DNA of 64,000 nucleotides from Trichuris trichiura. Taxonomy: Eukaryota; Nematoda; Enoplea; Trichinellida; Trichuridae. The notes under the pieces were generated by a model. It was not told where the DNA came from. It saw only the letters and a list, made by a program, of their open reading frames with translations, and searched no databases. Position numbers and translations under genes: made by a program. The stretch covers positions 558,001 through 622,000 of the forward strand of contig JBAJFE010000061.1 of the NCBI GenBank assembly GCA_037903355.1, given 5' to 3'. Of this stretch, positions 1-10,544 are shown piece after piece. The stretch's first letter is position 1. Each line of letters begins with the position of its first letter.

Positions 1-279
1 ATTTGGTCTTCAGTACGCCAACTTGCTTTATAAAATGCTCGATTTGTTATTTGCCAATTAGCAGACGCTGGCACGCTGAACTAAAGAGGAAAAGCCGAAA
101 ATATGCAGTCTTTATACCGTAACGTCTGCTTTCGTGGCCAAATCACGCTAGGGTCGTTTAGAATCCGATCCCAGCAGCGGAACAGGTACGCTGCTACAAG
201 CTACGTTGTTAATTCGCATCTTTTATTTTCTTACCTCTTCAATGAAACGAGGATTCGCTGCTAAAGCGCGAAAAGTTCG

Positions 280-540
280 ACGCTTTTCCATTAGACGCTC
301 AGTGAGTACTGTACCCGCAAGTAAAGTCAAGTTCCTTTAGCGGAAGCAGCCCGCTGGCGGCCTACGCTTAGGTAAACAGTAATTTTAAGTTTAGACTTTG
401 GTTGCCTACCGTTATTGAAACAAGAAGAATTTGATTTTTAGGTTTATTTTTAGGCTGCTTACGGCTAGCTGGATCAACAAAACTTCATTTTAGTTCTATG
501 TACAGTAGCCGCCGGGCGTCCGGTGAAGAAAGTCTGAAAA
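280..540. repeat. dispersed repeat, copy 1
   Basis: This stretch is recognisably similar, in the same orientation, to 21020-21290. Shared landmarks in the same order are a CATTAGACGC-type start, GAGTACTGTA, AAGTAAA.TCAAGTTC, a GGATCAACAAAACTT core and a final GG.GAAGAA. No reading frame is conserved, so it is probably an old non-coding mobile-element relic. Confidence 0.6.
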
Positions 541-1375
541 TTTTACTTCAATAGTAAATCACGAAATTTAATGTGGCTATTACAAAACGTTATGTCGTTT
601 GTTGCAGCATCGACAACTGCGGTGGCCCTATTAGGTTTTAATCGCCCCTTAGGCTAACTATAACTGTCAACCGCTCAAGGAAAAATGATTAAGCATTTGT
701 GCGCTAAAAAGAAAACTTACCAAGCCGAGTGTACTGTAATTTTGGAAATTCGTCCGTAAATAGTATTGCGCTGTAATGTCCTACTGTTTTACAAGTAATT
801 GTTTACTGCAGAATATGTATGAATTTTTCGATTGTTTTAAGAACTTTCTTTTCTTTATTTGGCCGCAAACAAAACATTGTCTTAAGAGTAATCAGGTTTG
901 TTCTAGTCGTAAACATACAGTAAGTTAACCAATACTGATTATGCGGCTATTAGCGCCACCGTTGTATCGAAGCATTGCCGACCGTTCTGTTCTGTCATTA
1001 TTTAAACCTAAGCCTAAGCATAAAGTTTACAGTTTTGGCTTCGACTTAGGTGAGGGCAGAAGAGAATTGCCCGCATGCTCACCAGTAAAGCAAGAAAAAC
1101 CGGCTGCGTGCTCAGCAGAAAGAAAACATGCTTTTCTCAGACGCTACGCAAAAAATGGTCGGTTGTTTGTCTTACTCTACGCTTTACGACTAGAACTAGC
1201 CTGATTATTGTTAATGTACTGTCTCGTTTGCCCGCCCTCCTGACAGTAATCACGTTGGCTTTGCTCATATGCATACAGTAAGACAAACAAGCGATTATCA
1301 ATTTTTTCGTGCATTATCATGCTTCCTTTCTGTTAAGCATGTGGTCATTCAGATGTCAGCCGCCCCAGTCTATCC

Positions 1376-1430
1376 CTACCTAAGCTTAAGCAAAAAATAA
1401 GCCTTATGCTTAAGCTAAGGCTTAGGTAAG
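1376..1430. repeat. imperfect inverted repeat rich in CTTAAGC/CCTAAGC
   Basis: The left arm 1376-1391 (CTACCTAAGCTTAAGC) pairs with the complement of 1408-1430, with a bulge, around an A-rich spacer. Similar CCTAAGC words recur at about 1006-1020 and 1046-1053. The function is unknown; it could be a relic of a hairpin element. Confidence 0.4.
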
Positions 1431-2215
1431 ACCAGAATAGGACGTCTGGCGGAATTATTGCGCGACGGTGGCACGCGTAGCCACATACTCAACGTTGTTG
1501 TCCTACTGCATGTTAGCTAGTAGAACAAACATGATTATTATTAGGGTACTGTATTTATTGCGGGAAAATAGAGGAAGGCGCCCAAAATTTGTAATGGCAA
1601 AACTGTCAGTGCTGAAAAAAATTCCTAGTCAAGTATAGGACTTGGCAACGTGGAATACTATTAGCAATACGCTCTGAAGGATGACGATAACTAAACTTGC
1701 GTTTCTGGCATTACTTTAATTACAGTAATCACGGCGGCATTCGCAGGAAACATGTATATAATGTTATTCGTCTAAAGCATTTGTCACGATGGTCATTCGC
1801 GGTATCCCTTATGAACTCGTTACTTTAGAAAGTAAATGTGTGGCAAGTGAAAGATGCAACCTTTTACTAGTCGGTCTAAACATAAGGTTCAAAAAAGGTG
1901 CGCGGCTACAGTTTGGCATGACCAATAATGATTCGCAGGTAGCTTACTAAGCAACGGTCCCTAAACTTAACAGTTCGGAACAAACGAAATGATACATTTT
2001 TACTATGAGATAAAAATAGAAAACAATCATGTCATTTCACCGTCTTAAGAATTGACATTGGCACTATTCGACGTTGATTCAAAGGTACAAAGAATTCAAA
2101 CATTCACGACAATTACAGTAGTTCGCATCAAGAGACAATGAAGTCTCTGTAGCGTTTCATAGATTTCATTTGTCTTTTCAACAGTTTGACGAAATCGGTC
2201 GGTTGGACAACGATG

Positions 2216-5200
2216 CTAAGCTCTCGCCCAATAGCGGTCAAACGCTGCTTGCACTAGTAGAAGATGAGCGTTGAATTTTATAACGTAACACGGACAACGT
2301 ACTTCGCCATTTTTGGAAAACATGCTCACTGGTCTGCTGTTCACTTCAGTAACGTACCACGTTGTTTCCATGTCGGGATTTATTGAGCTTATTGTTTTGA
2401 CACGGAAGCCAGCTCGCCATGCTAAACTTCCTTCTCTCACTGCTTCCACCTAACAATGAAACAATGAAAACTGAAAAGCAATGCTATATAATGTATACCT
2501 CGTTTTTGCCTTTTCTCGTGGTCAAACCGACGCATTCCCCGTCGTGGGATCGTTTGAATAGAAATACCTTCGCCATAGGCATACGCTTTAATACTACTTC
2601 GCACTGAAATATGTTAAGCTGACTTTACTATTGATAAGATAATCTCTGTGTTCGGGACGACAAAAAGGTACTAACCTTTCGATCCAGGGCAAAACGATTG
2701 CTAATGAAGGAACGAAGCTGCGCGTCAGAATCAATCGGAAGACCATCGACAGCGACTAGCCGATCTCCAATATGTACAAAGGATCGCAACTTGCCAGACA
2801 CGTCTGACGTCTGCCAGCCGCAAATCCTTAAAATGTTTCAATAAGAGTGGCGGCAACGAAGCTTACTCTACTTAAGTTACCATAAGAAGCCGGCCACGTC
2901 GACAAAGGCAATATGCAAAATTTCAGCAATAGATAAGGTTATCTTAAGACCGTGATGAGACTGAACCTCAGTTTTTAGCCTCAATACTTCCTGTTCTCTT
3001 AGGGATACCCGAAGCATTGAAAGCAGCTTTTTAGGGGGCAATAATGGAGGCGGCTCGGCGGGAACAGGCGGAGAGGAAGCTTGTTCCTCCGAGCCGATTG
3101 GTTGAGAGGTCGCAACGTCAACGCTCAAGTGAGAAGCGCATTGTTGCGTAAGCGAACTTGGACATAGCCTTTGGACCCGCTGCTTTTCCTTCGGTAAGCT
3201 TTTGTAAAAGGACGATATGGATGCTTGCGACGACTGCCCGGACGAAGTGGACGATTTCCTGCTCGCATCGTCGGACAAGCGAGAAACAGCTTCGGAGCAA
3301 CTTGCTAACGTAAAGGTCGAACCGCCACCGCAGCATTCGTCGGCTACTTCTACGCTGGACTGAGATGACGGCTCGCTCCTTCGCATAGCGGATAGCAATG
3401 AAGGTGAAAGCCTTAAATTTCAAAAAAAAGTTAACTCCAAACAAATAAGTTACCAGTAAGCTTACGTGCTCGACGTGGGAACGTCGTAGGCTGAAGAATC
3501 GTTAGGGACAACGACGTTTTCAGAGATTGGAGACTTAGGAAAAGCTAAAACATTTGACGAATGGCTAATTATGGAATCTCTGGGAGGCAATGGTGGCTTC
3601 TGCATGCTTCGAGAGACATCACAGGAAAATGTATCCGCTATCTGGTCGGTAGGCTGTTCGACAATGTCACTTGTACGAGAACTGGCTCGCTTTGATTCAA
3701 CAGTAGATTCAGGAACGAGATACTGTTCCATATCCATATTGTGGGGAGCATCTACTGCGGCTACTGTTGGACGGAGGGCCTCGTAAGAAACGCATTCTGC
3801 CGATGGACATGCTTCCGTAGTGCTACCAACAGGTATTTGTTGAGATATTCCCAATCTCTGATTCTCGCTAGGAGAGCCGGAACGGGGGAACGCTGAGTAT
3901 AAGTTGGTCGGAACCTATAAAACGAAAGCTGACAAAAAATGGATAAGCGGAAAAACATTGCGCTCAATTTTTTGTCAGCATTACAAGCCAAAACCTTACT
4001 CACATTCATGCAACCGATTGAACAAAGTTTTTCCGTCAATGCTTGAACCCAATCTTCCCTTTCCTCTCTGTAACAAAGGCGCAACACTCGGGCAATCGAT
4101 GCAAACGCGCACGCTTTAAAAGAGATTACAGTGATACGGTAGCCATTTGAATTGGCAAACGATCTTCATGTTCAAATCCAATCGATAGCTTGCAGTCGTC
4201 CGCCACTGTTCGAATAACGTAAGCACAATCGAGCAGGTCGACAACGCGAACCGGCGAGTGCATCATAACCTCCTAAAAGGCAAACTGTGTTAACCAGTAA
4301 CAAAAATTGCAATGCCCATGCGCGGCCCACTTCAGTCCGCATTTTTTCACAATTCAGCGACAAAGATGAAAAAGTGCTATTATCAAAAGCGGCTATCGCT
4401 TTCGTATGCATCTTCGCAAAGGAAAAAAACCGTTCCGCTGAGAAGCTACAAATTTACGCGCAAATACTTTCGCTATATTTGAACAAGATAATTTGCGGGC
4501 AAACAGATACTGTTCAAAGCTTAGAAAACCTTTCCGATTTTGCTTAAGAGCTCTGTTGGCAAACAATGATCAGTCTTGAAAGTATACGCAGTGGAAACTC
4601 GATTATCCGACATCGTCAAGAAGCTTCAAGATAATATATTTTAGAAGAATCCTATTTTCGGCTGGAATAGCTCTAAAGAGACACAGATACACACTATCGA
4701 GACTGCGAAAAGACTATAGTAGCACATTAGGTTTCCTCAGAAGCAGGCTACAGAGAGCACTTTACGAGAACCTGGTAAAACGCGTGGACTTTGCCACACG
4801 AACAGTTTGCTCATCACAAAAACGGGTACTAAAAAAGAAATTTGATAGCCTTCGAAACAGACTTCCAACAACATCTTCAAATCCCTACAGAAATATCCTA
4901 CAAACAACCACTAGGTCAGAGCTAAATTCAGCGATATTAAATCTTAGCTCATCCCCTCTAAGTGAAAGTGAAAAGAATATATTAGGAAAAGGACTAAACT
5001 TCGTCCCAACTCCAAAACAACCACCAGTTCTCGACATCATTGCCTCAGTTGAAGACAGCCTGTCTTCGGCGGACACACAAAAAGCCACACAGATTAAGAG
5101 CAATTTAACTACATTGATACTAGGCCACCACTTCAATACCACTCCAAACCTAAGTCGTTACGAGATGAACTGCTTACGTCAACTTAGAAAGCAATCCAAC

Positions 5201-8200
5201 AGAATTATAACTAAAGCAGGTAAAGGGAATAGGATTGTTCTACTTGACAGAAGCATCTACATCGAAAAGATAACAGCTATCTAAAACACCAGCAATTCTA
5301 CGCCCCTACCAACTGACCCTACAGAGGTTTCCCGAAAAAATCTTCGATTTTTTCTCATCACATATGCCAGAGAGTCCAAAGAACCTGAAAATCACCAAAA
5401 CGATAACACATTTTAAGTTTGCAACGAACTTCAGAACCCCTGAGCTCCATGGTCTCCCATAAGTACACAAACCAGATATCCCACTGAGACCGATAGTCTC
5501 CACAATTAACAGCATCACAATTGAACTCAGTCGATACTTAAAAAAGATCATCAAACCTCTAACGGGCAAAGAACCATCGTCTGTCAAAAACAGCAAAACC
5601 TTCGTCAACGAAATACGAAACTACTGTTTGGAACCCGACGAGATTTTAGTCAGTTACGATGTAAAAAAAATTATTCTGTAGCATCCCAATAACAGACACC
5701 CTTGAGACCTTGTATAATCTCCTCAATACTGACACAAATCTACTCAGCAGAACTAAATTAAATCTCTTTCACATGCAGGAAGGCAATCACTTCACTTTTG
5801 ATAACAAATTCTACAAACAATCTAACGGAGTACCTATGGGAAGCCCCCTATCCCCCGTATTAGCGGAAATTTTTATGGAAAACTTTGAAAGACAAATGTT
5901 CAGAACTATAGACAGACACATAGCTCCACGCCTTTTTAACAGATACGTAGACGACATCTTTGTGATTACAAAATCTGGAAAAGAAGAACAATTTTTACAA
6001 TTCCTCAACAACGTCTGCCTGAACCAAATAGTTTTTACAAGAGAAAAAGAAGATAACAAACCTCTGCCCTTTCTAGACGTCTTAATTATTCGCTCAAGCG
6101 AAGGCCTTAAAACCAGAGTGTATAGAAAACTCACGCACACACATCAGTACCTCAATTTTTCATCACATCACCCACTATCAGTAATGCGTGCTATCCTTTC
6201 CGGAATGATAGACAGAGCAATCAATTTACAGGTAGTTCTCGTATAACGCGTTTTCGCTCATACGCGACTTTGTAATCGTAGCACTTTCTCACATAAAGCG
6301 ATTCTGTTTTCGCTCTTACGCGATTTCGCCGGCTGGAAAGAGTAGGCGTATGGCAAAGCCTCCCCGTGTTTTCATCCACCGAGAACAAACAAAGGCCGCG
6401 CTGTTAGCTTATGCGTGTTCTTCGGTCACGAACAAGCGAAATGTGACAAAAACGTTTAGGATTCTTATCAGAAGTAGTGTCCGACCCAGCTGTGCACCCT
6501 GCAATATGCATACTCAAACAGGCTACTGATCGGTATTCATGTTCGGTGGAATAATTCGCGCCGGCAGGAACATCTGTACAGACGACGTTTCCATTTTTAA
6601 TTCTCCCGAAGCACAGGCATCGTAGAGGTTTTCCAGTGAGTCGTAGTACGCTAGCACAGAAATTCGGAAAGCATTCACACCGTCTGATTGCGAGCTCAAT
6701 TCGTAAGTATTTTGTCTGATTCCGCGATTTGAAGATAGCCTTTAAGTATCTAAAAATGTCTAGACTTCCTGATTCGAAGTCAGCTAGTAGTGGTCGAAAA
6801 AGAAAGGCGCTGACTGTTGGAGAAAAGCTTGAGTTACCGAAACGGTATGAACGGAATGAGATGACACGTGATATCGTCAAAGCTACTGGCATAAAGGAAT
6901 CAACCTTGCGGACCATTAGGAGCAATGCAGAAAAAATTAAACAGACTTGCGTAAGCGGTACCAGTTCAAGTATTGCGATGTCAATAAGAACAAGGCCTAA
7001 GATACTGGAAGAAATGGAAAAACTACTCAGCATTTGGATCGAAACTCAAACGAGGAAAAGAATAGGAACAACGTTTTCCACAATCAGATAAAAAGCAGTT
7101 ACCATTTACGAAGACCTTAAGAAACAGTCTACAAATCCTAATGAAATTTCTCCATTTACTGCTAGTAGTGGTTGGTTCTGCCGTTTCAAGAATCGATACA
7201 GTTTTCACAATGTTCGTCTCTGTGGCAAAGCAGGAAGCGCGGAACGTCGATGCCGCGCAAATATTTCCAATTGAAGTACAAAACTTGGACAAAGAAAAGG
7301 TGACCACCGAGGAGCTGCAGGAACTTTCTGTAGCAGGGGAAGCAGAAGGAAGAGAAGATGATGAAAATCAGGAAGTTCCTCCGCCTCCTCCGCGACAAAT
7401 GACCACTGCTGAGCTGTCAGATACCCTGGAAACTATTGAACAGCGTTTACAATGGCTCGAAGACAATGATTGTAATGCAGAACGCAGCGAGAAAACCACA
7501 AGAGGTATCCTAGCTTGCTTGCAGCCATATAAGTAGCTGCTGCACGAAAGAAGTACACTTGCGAAACAAAAGAAGCTCGGATTCTACTTTACTGCAATGA
7601 AGAAACATTATGACGATGAGGAAGCGATAGCTTCTACCTCTAATAGGACCTCAGTTCGCCCGTAACAGAGGATAGTGAGATTATAAAAGTGAGTCCAACG
7701 GAACTCCATTCTTTCCTGGGTATGAAGTCGTTTATTTTAGTACTGAGAGGGACTCTTTCCACAAGCTAAAGACGCAAGTACACGCCGCTCCTGAAAGCCA
7801 GTTTGAACTCTGTCCGCTGTAAAGAGTTCTATCATAAAAGCTCTGCCGTTAATGTATGATCGCCGTAAAAGATAATGTTATTCAGGCCCCGTGTAAGAGG
7901 ATCCATACGTCAGCGTACCTAACGGAAGAATAAGTAGCTCAGGTACATCATAATTCTTGCTTCAACCCAGCTTATTTAAGATATCTCTCCGTTGTTGTTT
8001 ACAAGTAAACAATCCTTTTGACGCTTTGAACCAAATCGTGATTTTCCTATACTTTACATGCTTCCTATAACGCAATTTCATACAACGCGAGATTTTTCAG
8101 GATTTTTAAGTGACGAAACGCTCGCGTTATACGAGAACTGTCTGTATGCGGTCCCGAATGTCTTCAGGCAGAATTTTACTACATTAGAAAGATTTTCTAC

Positions 8201-9888
8201 AAAAACGGGTATCCTAAATTTTTTATTGGCCAAGTGTTCAACTACAAGCTTCGCAGACGTGAGTCTCCTGAACAAAATACTTCGCACAATTCATGTTTAG
8301 TTATTCCTTACGTGGCAGGTTTAGGCGAAAGGATTATCCAGTTAGGAAGAAGATTAGGTTTCAAAGTCTTTTTCAAGAGTTCGCCCAACCTCAGAGCAAT
8401 TCTTCGCACAGACAAAGCTAAAATCCCAGCAAACAAAAAGACAAGATTAGTATACGCGGTTGGATGCTCTTGCTCAGGAATTTACATTGGTGAAACGGGC
8501 AACACCCTAAAACATAGGTTTAATGAACACTTAAAAAGGCTCGCAAGTTACAATAATGCGAAGGCCATTCTTAACAGCAGTAGCAATCTAACCGTACAGC
8601 GAGGTGGACCAATCTTGGACCTGAAAATTGCAATGGAGAAAGCCAAACAAGCGTCTGCTGTGCTAGAACATGCAGCACAAAGTAACGAGGCGCTTCAACC
8701 AAAAATCTTATGCTACGAAAATAATTTACAGTTAAGAAGAATCAAAAAAGCCTTATACATAAAACACAGTCCGACTTACAACCGCGATCAGGGAGCGGAC
8801 AAGTGAGCTACGGACAAATGTTCTGACGCGCTATAATTGCTGCTCACTAAATAGATGAAATACAAAGCCGTTGGAACAAGTGACGAAACAAATAATTAGA
8901 ATAAATGAAAATGGATAAAATTGCATTGTATATGGAACAAAGAAGAAAGAAAGAAGAAAAAATGGATACAAGATAAAAAACAGCGATTTAACGATAGAAG
9001 AAAATGTTTCGAGAAACAACCCAACTGAGACACAAATCTACAAGCTATACGGAACAAGAGTAGAAGACCGCTGACAGACTCAAAAACAAAAAAAACTACC
9101 AACAGAGGACTTTAAAATGCCCGCTTTAAATCTTTAGAAATGACAGAAGACTGCATTCGCCTCCACAAATTATATTTATAATTTAAGACCGCTGAAAACG
9201 GGTCTCGAGTGACCTGAAAGCACCGGAGTTCAAGAATTTATCGCACATTAAATGGGACTCCCTCCGTAGTAAAGCTATTTCAAGATTATATATTGGCCTT
9301 AAGTTTACTTCTCGCTCAACTTTGGCGCCCATGCTTTTCTGCCTTTCCCTACGCGCAAGCCTAAACAAATGATTACATTTTAGTTCACGGCTGGCCAACG
9401 GAAAAGCAAGACATTCGGCATGCCCGCCGGTAAGAGCGGAAAAAGAAAAATCGGACTCCCGCCGAAAAGGAGCCTGCATTTCTCCTACCGTATGCCCTAA
9501 TCTGTTTAAATTTCTTATTGAAATTTATTAGACATTCCGTTACGCAATAATTGCGCAACAAATTACCTTTGGATGCGAGTAGGCTTCCAGCAAAGGGATT
9601 TTGTCAGAATGCACGCAAAATACCAGCCATTGCATCGTTTCGCCTTCGGATTTCTAAAAAAAAAATTTTCGCAAACAACCAAGACGAGAAAAAATGACTG
9701 CAGGCGCGAAATAAGCGGAAAAAAGAAGTCAACATATAGAGGGAAAATTTTATTAATGGCCTTTAGGAGTGCACCGTATTGGAGCAACGCATTCCGTCAC
9801 ACACTATCGTATAAGTGGTACTCACGGATGCGGATTCCGTTGTCTTCAGCTTCACCCAACCAGCTTTCAAAATTTCCCTTGGAGTCAT
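2216..9888 (-). CDS. PH-domain and tandem-PDZ adaptor protein
   Basis: Nine exons give a 608-residue protein: 9826-9888, 9567-9653, 4130-4272, 4004-4067, 3466-3914, 2881-3411, 2676-2826, 2499-2603 and 2216-2449. All junctions are GT-AG and in phase. Residues 1 to about 115 form a PH domain, running from KAGWVKLK, through MQWLVFCVHSD, to the closing helix EEREDWVQALTEKL. The linker carries YLVP and YDVP (YxxP, SH2-type docking sites), PPLPPR (SH3-type) and Ser-rich runs. PDZ1 (about 425-500) contains HIGDRLVAVDG; PDZ2 (about 505-585) contains EGSLAWRAGF. The layout suggests a membrane-recruited signalling scaffold; partners are inferred only. I do not recognise a named orthologue. The start ATG has an in-frame stop 24 nt upstream. 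Intron 2 (4273-9566) is 5.3 kb because of nested transposons, while the later introns are 49-89 nt. Confidence 0.8.
4784..6228 (+). pseudogene. Penelope reverse transcriptase, broken
   Basis: This holds the reverse transcriptase half of the Penelope element. The frame can be followed upstream to about 4680. The N-terminal part (to 5284) and the catalytic part (5710-6228, with YVDD) are each open, but the middle carries a nonsense codon inside the LP.VHKP motif and at least two frameshifts, one in an A-run near 5667-5675. It should not make active enzyme. Confidence 0.85.
6229..8144 (+). mobile_element. Tigger/pogo-type DNA transposon, internally deleted, TA target duplication
   Basis: The terminal inverted repeats are 22 bp with two mismatches (6229-6250 and 8123-8144), begin CAG and contain TTCTCGTATAACGCG. 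The element is flanked by TA at 6227-6228 and 8145-8146. It keeps an N-terminal helix-turn-helix coding relic and a C-terminal transposase relic, but I see no DDE catalytic core between them. It is therefore a non-autonomous derivative, mobilisable only in trans if at all. It sits within the linker of the Penelope element. Confidence 0.9.
6729..7665 (+). pseudogene. Tigger-type transposase remnants (DNA-binding and C-terminal parts only)
   Basis: The frame 6729-7091 encodes a CENP-B/pogo-type helix-turn-helix start (RKRKALTVGEKLEL, then DIVKATGIKESTLRTI). In another frame, about 7141-7230 gives the second DNA-binding motif (SSGWFCRFKNRYSFHNVRL). 7402-7665 matches the C-terminal end seen in such transposases, interrupted by a TAG at 7534. 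The catalytic domain expected between them is missing, so no functional enzyme is predicted. Confidence 0.75.
8145..8806 (+). pseudogene. Penelope linker and GIY-YIG endonuclease domain
   Basis: This is the 3' half of the Penelope frame. It resumes after the Tigger insertion, passes through IRKIFYKNGYPKFF, and carries the GIY-YIG core (GIYIGE, 8479-8496) with downstream RFNEH. It is open to the stop at 8804-8806. It is intact as a domain but separated from the broken reverse transcriptase. Confidence 0.85.
8807..9566. other. remainder of the PH-PDZ gene's second intron
   Basis: No exon is supported here. 8850-9100 is purine-rich on the + strand and may be the 3' tail of the Penelope element. 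The intron's donor is at 9566 (minus strand). Confidence 0.5.
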
Positions 9889-10544
9889 CTCCTCATTTGA
9901 TCTATTCTTTCACCGATTGGTTCATCGAATTGTCTGGTACGCTTCCGCGCTTAAACATAAGAATAACAAAGCAAAAGGAACAACAATATTCGAAGAATCA
10001 AACGCGTCGAATTTGCCTTGGCCTTATCAGCGAAGATAAGATAAGAAAGTTGAACGCACGCTCGAATGGGAATCATTCTATTTGTTCGAGACGTATACGG
10101 ACAATTTCAGCCCAATAATTCGCGGCGGCCTTCGAAGTTCTCTGCGACAATTTTTTTAACTTATCTGAGAACTGAAAAACATTACTGAACTAAAGGTCCC
10201 ATTACTCAACGATAGAAGGCTTAGTACTGTATACACAAGCTCAGATCGAAAGATGAGTCATTTTTGCTTAGTGTTTGCAAAAGCTAAACAATCGAACACC
10301 TCAGTTAGAGGAGGTCCTCTTATCTAATTTTCTGTTCACAGCGAACAATTACGGTAAGTAGCATCGATCAAAAAAATTCAAGAAAAAAAGAACTAAGCGA
10401 ACAACGCGTAAAACAGTTACAACTGACACAATGCCGACAACTTTTACTTCCGCCATATTTTACTGATAAGGAAAAAGAAGCGGCACGTCATGCAAGAAAA
10501 AAACGACCTCGCCGAAGGGAAAGCCGTGAAAGTTTGCGCGCGTC
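9889..10544. other. intergenic, between PH-PDZ gene and eIF3a
   Basis: Nothing coding is supported. It should contain the 3' untranslated region of eIF3a and the promoter of the PH-PDZ gene, both transcribed leftwards. Confidence 0.5.

Larger units (their letters stand above)
1..2215. other. gene-poor stretch
   Basis: No coding exon could be supported on either strand. Open frames here are short, lack splice-linked partners and show no family motif. The stretch holds one copy of a dispersed repeat (about 280-540) and an imperfect inverted repeat (1376-1430), listed separately. It lies downstream of the PH-PDZ gene, so part may be 3' untranslated sequence. Confidence 0.6.
4650..8806 (+). mobile_element. 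degenerate Penelope-like retroelement, split by a DNA transposon
   Basis: Conceptual translation shows the Penelope order: N-terminal region (KAGKGNRIVLLDR at about 5212-5250), reverse transcriptase with GVPMGSPLSP and the RYVDDIF catalytic box, linker, and a C-terminal GIY-YIG nuclease (GIYIGETGNTLKHRF). The frame is broken by stop codons at about 5282 and 5459 and by shifts between 5340 and 5700. A 1916-bp Tigger-type element (6229-8144) interrupts the linker. Taking it out with one TA rejoins ...DRAINL and CGPEC... in one frame, which proves the order of insertion. The element lies antisense to its host gene, in that gene's second intron. Outer ends are uncertain; I saw no clear terminal repeat or target duplication. 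Confidence 0.9.

Noticed and set aside
941..1204. Plus-strand open frame of 87 codons near the window start
   Set aside because: No donor or acceptor partners, no recognisable fold, and it overlaps repeat-like CCTAAGC words.
4068..4137. Splice donor at ACC/GTATCA in the PH exon
   Set aside because: The phase does not fit the next exon; the donor eight bases further on (CT/GTAATC, intron 4068-4129) keeps frame and gives a normal PH C-terminal helix.
6404..7033. Minus-strand open frame of 209 codons
   Set aside because: It is the antisense shadow of the Tigger transposase relic; no independent motif.
9573..10118. Plus-strand open frame of 181 codons
   Set aside because: It lies antisense to the first two exons of the PH-PDZ gene, has no recognised motif, and its opposite strand has splice-linked PH-domain exons.
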